This document shows positions 58,101-64,000 of a stretch of DNA of 64,000 nt, in pieces. A program made the position numbers and the translations under genes. The notes under the pieces are model-generated. The model ran no database searches. It was not told the DNA's origin and saw only the letters and a program-made list of their open reading frames with translations. The first letter of the stretch is position 1; every line of letters starts with the position of its first letter. The stretch comes from Phoronis australis (Eukaryota; Phoronida; Phoronidae). The stretch is taken from assembly GCA_002633005.1 (NCBI GenBank), contig NMRA01000226.1:229780-293779 (forward strand). Direction: 5' to 3'.

Positions 58101-61100
58101 TCCTTGTTTGGAGGCGGGCAGGATTTGNNNNNNNTTTTTATAGCATGATGATCTGTGGTACTTGGCTTCTAAGACACAAGGTCTTTATCTTTGAATTTCA
58201 TTTGCATATTCAGGGCTCTGGACTGAGCTGTTGCTTGCGATACAAGTCCAACTGAAAAAAACCCGAACTGTTAACACTAATTTAACATTCAACTATGAGT
58301 GAGTTGGCATGCAACTTTTTCAGGCGGACTTATCAGGAACTGATCCACCACCAGCCTAACAAATTTACATGTCGTCTGGTCTGTCGCGTAAAAATGTTGA
58401 TCATCTAATAATTAGATTAGTTGATGCAACTGAAAATAAATCAGCTGATATACCAGTGCAGTGATTGAAATTTAATTTTTTAAATCAGATGCTCAAACCG
58501 TAGTCAATCAATTTACACTTAAAGTAATCGACGTTTGACAAAATGGACAGTGGCTTCCATCGTCCTCAAATTACGACGGCGACGATGGCCACTTTAGCAC
58601 TTTAATTTAGTTATCATTACAGCTACCTAAGTAATTAATGTTTACAAAAAATTGAGAAGAGGTTCCCCCTATCCCAGGACTACGGCAGGGGATGACGGCC
58701 ACTTGGGCATGTTGTTTGCAACCATCTACTCCATTTAACCTTCTCAAAAATTTTTGACTTAAAGTGCTTTAAAATCACACCCACAGTATAACGCCATATG
58801 ATTATCCCTTAGCGCAAGCAGTGTCGATGTGGCAACTGAACATTGGAGTGTTCGAAAAATAAGATTGCAGGAGTATTTGTTTAAATTGGGAACAAATGAA
58901 AACATTAACGACATCCTCACTGGCATCTCTCTACGCGTAACTTCTAAACTTATAGGAACATAATTTGCCGAAAAGCATCCGGCATATGGAGTACCTATGG
59001 TATAATCACCGTCTCTACTGGGTCAGCGGTATTGTCTAAGGCCTAGGCAGCCAAGGGGCTGAACAAGTTAAAAAAACAACTGATGATAATACTGAAACAC
59101 ACCTGGAAAACACCAAGATGTACCTTTCAAAAACACGTACCTGTATTTGAAAGCTATACTTCTTGCTCTTTCTTGAAATATGGTCCATAATATACTTTTC
59201 CTGCTAACAAATAATGCACTCATGTTTCAGAATGTTCCTATCTTGTTCAGGTTAATTGGGTGTTTCAGATATTGGAAGTATAATTGATTTTGTTGGGAAA
59301 TCTTGGATAACATCTGTATCACTTTCACCAACTTCAGCTTTAGTACTACTGCTGGTGCCTTGAATCGTTGCTATGTCGTTCTATGTCCTTTCAATTCTTT
59401 GGTCTGACACTTGGTCTTCTAGTCTACAGCACTCAGCAGTGTACTGTGTAGGCTATGGCTATACCAGGACATGCAGCTGTTTTCTTCACAAACGTTTGTG
59501 ACACCTCTTCTTCTTTTTTATCTACTGATCTACAGAGTTCCGCAGTCCATCAGCTTTCATCAGGAATCAGGAAGCTTTCCTAAGCTTCTTTATGCTCTAG
59601 CATCACAATTTTGTGTTGTTTGATAAACCTTGAATTATTCACGGCATCACACTCCATGGGAGCAGCCATATTGAAGTAACTAAGCACAACAATACAATCT
59701 GTCTCTCTGATTGGTCAATTCAATAGAAAAGCGCTACCAAGTGGCAGGAATGTGCATCATATTTTGTGCAACAAAAACACCTTTTTTTAAAAAATGTGCA
59801 AGTGTAGACGTGGGAACTTTTTGGAATTTGATTTATAGTTATGTTATCTAGCCACATAGAGAAAACTAGGTTGCCCCCCAAAGTACTCACAAGGATGAAC
59901 GCTATGAGATCTGGCCCACCGACTATACTGGATTGCCCATGTAAACGTAGTGCACTCTTTCACGACAATATACGTTGTTTGAATAGTGGTCTTCAGATTT
60001 ACATTTACATTCATTACACCGTAGCCACTATATACCCCCATCTTTTATTTTTCAGCCACTGCACAAGTGCATGAACACTGCCATCACGTATTCCGACCGG
60101 ATACCTATGAGGTGGGTTTTCAGACTGCGCTCTTTCAATGCCATATTCGCCGGCTTCCTTGTATGTACGGACATGTACATATTAGAATAGGCGAGGGTCG
60201 CATTTGACAGTAAATGCGTTGCACAAGCGTCATATATTTTAATGCTCCCATAACGTCACTTGGAACAGTGAGGATGGGCGTATATTCTGGGGGAGGGGGG
60301 GTGTCGGTGGGTTGAAACCACCAAAAATAATTATCGCTTTAGTTGGCAAAGAAAGAAAAAAATTAGAACGAAGTTCCATTCAAATTAATATTCCAAATTT
60401 CGAGAGTTCTGAAAAAAGTGCTTGTATATGGACTCATTTTTATGTCACGCCTCCTTTTAATGTTAATTACTCACTTGCATTCGATACATGAATAAGTGTA
60501 CATGTATGTGTGGGCCGGAGTCCTAAAACTTAACTTATCCGCATTAGAGATCGATTTTCGCTGCCTTTTAACTTCAGGTTCTCTTAGAAATATTTATTTA
60601 GTTGTCATTTTTCCTCACAACGAAAACTTACCCACGCAGCGCTAATTAGGTCAATAAGCTGAAATCATGAATTTCAAACCAGAATAAGTCGCTAAGTTAG
60701 CGGAGGCAAATCTTGCCATTAGTTCCATTTAGACATTAACTCTTGACACGGCGTAACTGACACGGCGCAAGATGATCTGTTACAATCGGCCGCTCATACT
60801 CACACACAACGTCGAAACGGTGGCAAGGCGGAAGTTGTAGGCAGGAATGTGAATTGCTCATGCGCAAAGTTTCAAATAGTGAGAGTCACAAGTTCATTAG
60901 TATTGTTGTTGTTGTTATGGTGCTTTTAATTCACCCCAGTGTACGTAATTCGTGACATTGAGTTTTGCTTCAATGAATTTTTTTATCAACAGATTAACAC
61001 TTTCATCGGTAGGCCGACTGTACATAACCAAGCATTTATAAGTGCTTGGTTATGTACCCGCAAACACTGGGTTCCGTTTAAAAACTGAACCCAGTGTGTC

Positions 61101-63555
61101 TGTGTAATATTCTGATAACTTCCCGAAAAAATATAGATGATGGTCAGTCAAAAGTTAAAAGACGAAGCACTTAACAGCTGACTGGCAAACCGTACTAAAT
61201 GCATGACAAAGCAAGATCGCGCGAAATCGCGTGAGTGAAGTATTTCACGAGTATACTGGGGAGCGTACTAGCGAACCTAAGCAAACTGGCGGACAGTGAA
61301 GAGATTGGACGGTGAGTGTGCAATTTCGATCATGGAATATAATTCACTGTTTCCTGTCCATAAGAGAAGTCCTCTTGCTTAAAGGGATTCGCGAGTGTGT
61401 TGAGTCTACAGAACGCCGACCCGCAGTTCTCCCAAACCAGAGGTGTTACGCTGTGTCGCACAATGCAACCACCAAATCTAACCAATCAAAGTGGCTGTTC
61501 ATTTTGTTTTGATTTTATTTCCTGTTTCTAACATCATTGCTGAAGTTAAAGGCAAATTGTTGTGCAACGAAGCTGTGACTGAAAATCTACTGATGTATCG
61601 GTCATTATCAACTTAAAAGCTGAAAAGGGGAGTGAAAAGTGAGGTGCACGATTTGATGAGACTGGTTGATGTCTTCGAAACTCGCTCAGTGCGTCATGAC
61701 AGCTTCCGATTTAAGAAACTGCTACTTTTATCAATTTCACTTTCATGAAAGTCTATTGAAAATTTTTAAGATAAGTGATTAAAATATGCCAAATTGACCG
61801 ATAGGCCTCATAAGGCAACATCACTAAATTTCAACCGGAGGTAGGCCTGCTTGCAGAACGGTTTAGTTTTCTTCCTCAGAAGGCATATGTGAGAAATTAC
61901 TTTTGTCACTCTCCCAAACTCCAACTCCTAGTTTCACCAATGATTGTCAGTCAAGTGACAATCTGGCGAAATATGTAGAAGCATCAGTTTATAGTGACGT
62001 TTTTTACTCCCGCCGAGAACACCACATTACCATATAGGCACACAACTTCGTAGGTACTTAGTGGAAGTTTTGGATGAATGAACTATTGGCGTGCGAACGA
62101 GCCACGCCCTATTTGGCGAAAAGGTCCGCCTCAGAGAAACAAAAACTTTGAAAAAAGTAAAAACGAGACAAAAGTCACCAAAAAGACAGGGACTACCAAA
62201 ATTCGGCGAATGCACAACGCGTAGCTCTGAACGCACCCCCTGAATCTTAGTAAAAGGTCCACATTCTAAAAAATTCGAGCCCCCATTTTTAGGCTGGATG
62301 CGCGCATGGATTGACAAAGGCGTTTTTATGTTTGTCATTATAGTTATGTCCAAGCCCCAGGTCTCTAATAGACATCAATTTCCAATAGAGAATAGAGGAC
62401 TCCTGTCTGGAGCTCGTCTGAAATCAGTAAAATCCCAGGTTTCTATAAAAAGATTTACGATTCTTGGCTTTCATTTCGCTTCAGTGCGTCACTGTTTACG
62501 TGTACGGTGGCCCGAAGATGACATGGCGCGTTTTTTTATTGTTTTTTAATTACTTCAGGATGTCGAGATCCCGATTGAATTATATTAGGATCTCAAGATT
62601 TCGACTTAATTATCTCGACTTTTAAAGTTATCTCGAGATCCTGAGGTAATTAAAAAAGAAACGCGCGATGTCATCTTTGGGCCATGGTTCACGTGGCCTA
62701 TATTTTTCAGATTAGAGGTATGAAATTTGAGAACTACACGATAAAGTTACCGGAACATGTGCATGTCAATTACAAGCGCCACCAGGAAGGCATTAGCAGG
62801 GAGGGTTAAGTGGCTAAATAACGATTTTAATTTTTGTGTTTTTCCAAAAGTAAACAGTGCTTCTGCACTGAGAAAAATAAACATGCCATTGATTCAGAAA
62901 AGAAGAGCACTATTCACTGAATGTGGCCAATTTCTTTGGCTTACATCGAAGACTTAATTTTCATTTGAAAATCATGACTGCAAAGTTCACTCCAGGAAAT
63001 TTCAACAAGCATATCCGAAATTTGACATTTCAATTTAGACGCTCTTACCGTCAGGCACAGCGCCACCTATACTGAAAAGTGGCCCTGCGGAAACATGATG
63101 AATGTCGTGTGTGGGCATCAATGCGCATGCCTTTTCTGGAAGTACATGTATACCGATCACATCGCCACCACTTGCACACGTCGTTATGCACTGTATTACT
63201 TGGGCTTTAGCCCTTGGATCGGGGTTTTCTTGACTTTGTTTACTTCGATCACTGGCCTTTTTAATAAATTGCAATTATTCAAGTCATAGATGGTCACCAT
63301 AATAAGTAACAGTAAACTGAAAGGGATTTCCCAGATTTCAATCAATGTGAATGACTGAATGTCATACTTTAACCAATGAGAAGCCATGTTAAAAAACATT
63401 TCACAGTGCTACCTTTTGTAGCGCTGTGAAAGACAGTATTGACGCTCTCATCTAGTTAACGAAGGTTTATTTCTAGTGGGCCACATCGCCCCCTGTGGCC
63501 TGTATACGGAGAATATCGCTATTTACCGCCTCAGAGATGGCTGCACTCCCTAGAG
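52009..63555 (+). CDS. DUF3105 / TP53I13-like secreted or membrane protein, 5' five coding exons (incomplete)
   Basis: Five exons join in frame: 52009-52116, 56146-56223, 56799-56834, 60056-60111 and 63477-63555. Together they give 119 residues, and the gene continues past the window. The N-terminus is a signal peptide ([16 protein letters not shown]). Then come [14 protein letters not shown], a glycosylation sequon (NLT), [43 protein letters not shown] and [10 protein letters not shown]. The [23 protein letters not shown] core is the signature of DUF3105, found in the tumour protein p53-inducible protein 13 family and in microbial relatives; its biochemical role is not established. The paired cysteines suggest an extracellular or lumenal disulfide-bonded domain. 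An upstream exon may exist, since acceptor-like TTTCAG and TTACAG sites lie just before the ATG. Introns of 4.0, 0.6, 3.2 and 3.4 kb are loaded with repeats. Confidence 0.88.
52236..52961. repeat. duplicated segment, copy A (probable haplotype duplication)
   Basis: Sequence from TGGGCTCGGAG (52236) to CAATTTGAATC (52961) recurs at 52963-53562. Over the comparable ~525 bases I count about 14 differences (roughly 2-3%). The copy stops at a lone N (52962). Confidence 0.85.
52963..53562. repeat. duplicated segment, copy B, with internal N replacing ~129 bp of copy A
   Basis: Same order as copy A. A single N at 53491 stands exactly where copy A has the extra stretch of about 52761-52889. Copy B then runs on into unique sequence. 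This is what placing both alleles in tandem would produce. Confidence 0.85.
53721..54720. mobile_element. foldback element in DUF3105 intron 1, interrupted by a SINE
   Basis: The arm 53721-53820 (GCGCGTAATAACGACCGAGAC to GTTGTGCGCTCG) is the reverse complement of 54608-54720 (TACGAGCGTACAAC to GTAGTCACGAGCGTA), at about 75-80% identity by eye. Between the arms lies a full-length SINE (54160-54385), so the SINE inserted after the foldback element. Target sites of the outer element were not identified. No coding sequence. Confidence 0.6.
54160..54385 (+). mobile_element. tRNA-derived SINE, copy 2, with 16-bp target-site duplication
   Basis: This is a 226-bp element with A box (TAGCCTAGTTTGGTAAG), B box (GTGTTCGAGGCCC) and a T-rich tail. 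It is flanked by perfect TTTTACTCTTAACAAT repeats at 54144-54159 and 54386-54401. A perfect 16-bp duplication is the mark of LINE-machinery retrotransposition and of a fairly young insertion. It is homologous to 22800-23045. It shares orientation with the host gene. Confidence 0.92.
54671..54800. repeat. two tandem ~63-bp units
   Basis: Units starting GATTTCGGTCGTAAAGC (54671) and GATTTCAATCTGAAAGC (54734) share AGTCTCGGTCGT, ATTATGGAC and CACGAG blocks; a third, partial unit starts near 54797. It overlaps the right arm of the foldback element. Confidence 0.65.
54739..55202. repeat. second duplicated segment, copy A (probable haplotype duplication)
   Basis: CAATCTGAAAGCACGAGC at 54739 through CGCCCATGGAG at 55202 recurs at 55204-55667 with a few substitutions and small indels in homopolymers. 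The copies abut at a lone N (55203). Each contains one MITE copy. Confidence 0.88.
54960..55200. mobile_element. MITE family with TGCGCGCACCCAG ends, copy 3
   Basis: It begins GCGCGCACCCAGCTTAAAA and ends GAGCCCCCCCCGGGTACGCCCATGG. The interior has GGGGGGGCTCGAATTTTTCC and TTTTTGTTTCGCTTTTTGCCC. It is probably allelic to copy 4 rather than an independent insertion. Confidence 0.6.
55204..55667. repeat. second duplicated segment, copy B
   Basis: Near-identical to 54739-55202, and continuous on its right with unique sequence containing the rest of the intron. Confidence 0.88.
55425..55664. mobile_element. MITE family with TGCGCGCACCCAG ends, copy 4
   Basis: It begins TGCGCGCACCCAGCCTAAAA and ends as copy 3. 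It lies within duplicated segment B, so it is probably the other allele of copy 3. Confidence 0.6.
56028..56059 (+). ncRNA. hammerhead-ribozyme-like core
   Basis: CTGATGA (56028-56034) is followed by A, GAGC (56036-56039), a 12-base loop, GCTC (56052-56055), then GAAA (56056-56059): the CUGANGA - stem II - GAAA core of a hammerhead, with a perfect 4-bp stem II. There is one extra base between CTGATGA and the stem, and I could not identify stem III, the UH cleavage site or stem I convincingly. Such cores occur in Penelope-like retroelements. It lies 86 bp upstream of DUF3105 exon 2. Activity is unproven. Confidence 0.3.
56146..56223 (+). CDS. DUF3105 gene, exon 2 (residues 37-62)
   Basis: The acceptor is TTGACATTTGCAG, the donor GTATAG; phase 0 on both sides. 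It encodes [20 protein letters not shown] and ILNPIQ. NLT is a potential N-glycosylation site, and the single cysteine fits the family's Y.C.G pattern. Confidence 0.82.
56799..56834 (+). CDS. DUF3105 gene, 36-base exon 3 (residues 63-74)
   Basis: A very short phase-0 exon between CCCATTGCAG and GTAAGT, encoding [12 protein letters not shown]. It is accepted because both splice sites are good, the frame stays open, and a 'V.C.H' element precedes the PH.CM motif in family members. Confidence 0.75.
57791..58096 (-). pseudogene. C-terminal cysteine-rich domain of a transposon-encoded protein
   Basis: A frame of about 100 codons ends at 57791. It contains [20 protein letters not shown], a proline-bearing linker, then [16 protein letters not shown] and [13 protein letters not shown] 'W......L.P' segment, then a C.CK..C....C.C...G..CT..C.C..C.N finger, recurs at the end of transposon-associated proteins in many invertebrates. 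Upstream coding exons were not recognised, partly because of the gap at 58128, so completeness is unknown. Confidence 0.5.
58128..58134. other. 7-N assembly gap
   Basis: It lies within the 2.9-kb transposon, just upstream (minus-strand sense) of the cysteine-rich frame. True gap length is unknown. Confidence 0.95.
60056..60111 (+). CDS. DUF3105 gene, exon 4 (residues 75-93)
   Basis: A strong acceptor (CTTTTATTTTTCAG) and donor GTGGGT. It encodes [18 protein letters not shown] and ends two bases into codon 93. H.CMN..I.Y...IP leads directly into the SG.HRP core of the next exon. Confidence 0.88.
61020..61057. other. perfect hairpin 1 (15-bp stem)
   Basis: GTACATAACCAAGCA pairs perfectly with TGCTTGGTTATGTAC; the 8-base centre (TTTATAAG) can extend the stem slightly. 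It is palindromic, so strand cannot be assigned. Confidence 0.85.
61064..61097. other. perfect hairpin 2 (11-bp stem), 6 bp after hairpin 1
   Basis: ACACTGGGTTC (61064-61074) pairs with GAACCCAGTGT (61087-61097) around a 12-base loop. Confidence 0.8.
62090..62309. mobile_element. MITE family with TGCGCGCACCCAG ends, copy 5
   Basis: The right end reads CCCCCATTTTTAGGCTGGATG then CGCGCATG, and the left GCGTGCGAACGAGCC. The interior has AACGAGACAAAAGTCACC as in copy 1. More diverged than the others. Confidence 0.5.
62498..62694. mobile_element. ~197-bp palindromic MITE
   Basis: The left half (ACGTGTACGGTGGCCC, then GAAGATGACATGGCGCG) mirrors the right half, which read inverted is ACGTGAACCATGGCCC then AAAGATGACATCGCGCG. 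Both continue into TTTTTTAATTAC and CTCGAGAT motifs toward the centre. No coding capacity; it lies in DUF3105 intron 4. Confidence 0.75.
63477..63555 (+). CDS. DUF3105 gene, exon 5 with the domain core (residues 93-119)
   Basis: The acceptor is TTTATTTCTAG and the donor GTAAGT. It completes Ser93 and encodes [18 protein letters not shown] then QRWLHSLE. The following residues in the family are HG, expected at the start of the next exon outside the window. Confidence 0.92.
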
Positions 63556-63986
63556 GTAAGTTCATTCAGAAAAGGAAATTTGGAAGAGAGGTGAAGTGTG
63601 CTGATTTGTGGGGATTATTCATTTTTTCTGCACGGGTTTATAGGGTATATTAATTTAGGTGATTTGTCGGGCAAAATGTGATAGTATGACGAAAAACAGA
63701 CAACTGGGAAGACGAAAGAGACCAAAGTTTGTGACCACTGAGGGACAGCAATGTGGAGCTCGAGAAGTTTTCTTGTGTTGCGAATTTGCTTGTCGGCCTA
63801 TTGTCAAGCATCCATTTCTATCCCTAGTCTGCCCGTAAATGTCTCGATGGCGTTGATTTCAAAAGTCTTGCGGACGCAAAGCGTTTCCTTGTCGTTTTGC
63901 ACTGTGGGTTCCTTTATGACCCCGGGGCTTGACTCGATCCGTAACGCGCCCTACATGAGTTTAATATTACCACTGAACGATTTTAA

Positions 63987-64000
63987 TCTAACTGTTTCAG
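63987..64000 (+). promoter_or_regulatory. probable splice acceptor at the window edge
   Basis: The last 14 bases, TCTAACTGTTTCAG, form a good polypyrimidine tract plus AG. The next DUF3105 exon, phase 0, would start at the first base beyond the window. Confidence 0.5.

Larger units (their letters stand above)
57045..59930 (-). mobile_element. 2.9-kb DNA transposon with inverted ends in DUF3105 intron 3
   Basis: The left end holds AGTCGGTGGGCCAGA and, about 40 bases in, GTGAGTACTTTAGGGGGGCAA. The right end, read inverted, holds AGTCGGTGGGCCAGA and GTGAGTACTTTGGGGGGCAA, the same order and spacing. Further subterminal similarity (CACCTAGTGGCAAAAATG versus inverted CACTTGGTAGCGC) supports a single element. 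A cysteine-rich minus-strand frame lies near the left end and a 7-N gap at 58128-58134. I could not name the superfamily or define a target duplication. Confidence 0.7.

Noticed and set aside
1-64000. A multi-gene defence, biosynthetic or operon-like system
   Set aside because: The conserved genes (CYRI and DUF3105) are unrelated, widely spaced, intron-containing and on opposite strands; nothing suggests a functional cluster.

Overview
This window is eukaryotic, from an intron-rich animal genome, most likely a marine invertebrate. GT-AG introns of up to about 7 kb, dispersed inverted-repeat DNA transposons, a tRNA-derived SINE, and pairs of near-identical segments joined by single-N gaps (which look like two divergent haplotypes) all point that way. 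An amphioxus, hemichordate, echinoderm or mollusc would fit; I cannot fix the phylum by eye.

Layout. Positions 1-4.0 kb are a transposon graveyard: inverted terminal copies around two 199-bp tandem units and a hAT-like (DUF4371-type) transposase relic, then a decayed Kolobok-like element carrying a broken THAP domain. 4.0-7.6 kb shows no supportable gene. 7.65-8.15 kb (minus) holds the final exon of a gene for a small secreted Lys/His-rich protein. 12.45-35.83 kb (minus) is the best-supported gene: all ten coding exons of a CYRI (FAM49) homologue, joining with consistent intron phases into 324 residues. It is a predicted Rac1-binding, N-myristoylated regulator of the Scar/WAVE complex. A 5' noncoding exon may lie near 42.8-42.95 kb. 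Its introns carry a complete non-autonomous TTAA-flanked element, a SINE, a pogo-like MITE and other inverted repeats. 45.76-47.15 kb (plus) is one long exon for an unrecognised, probably nuclear protein with a possible PP1-docking motif; it runs into a splice donor. 52.0 kb to the window end (plus) carries five exons of a secreted or membrane DUF3105 protein of the TP53I13-like family. That gene continues past the window, whose last bases are themselves a good splice acceptor.

The DUF3105 gene's introns are crowded. They hold two probable false haplotype duplications marked by N, a foldback element with a SINE nested in it (16-bp target duplication), a hammerhead-ribozyme-like core, and a 2.9-kb transposon with a cysteine-rich minus-strand reading frame. 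A MITE family with TGCGCGCACCCAG-like ends occurs five times between 43.7 and 62.3 kb. The two conserved genes are unrelated in function and there is no operon-like arrangement. The novelty in this window lies in its mobile elements and in the two unrecognised proteins, not in a gene cluster.
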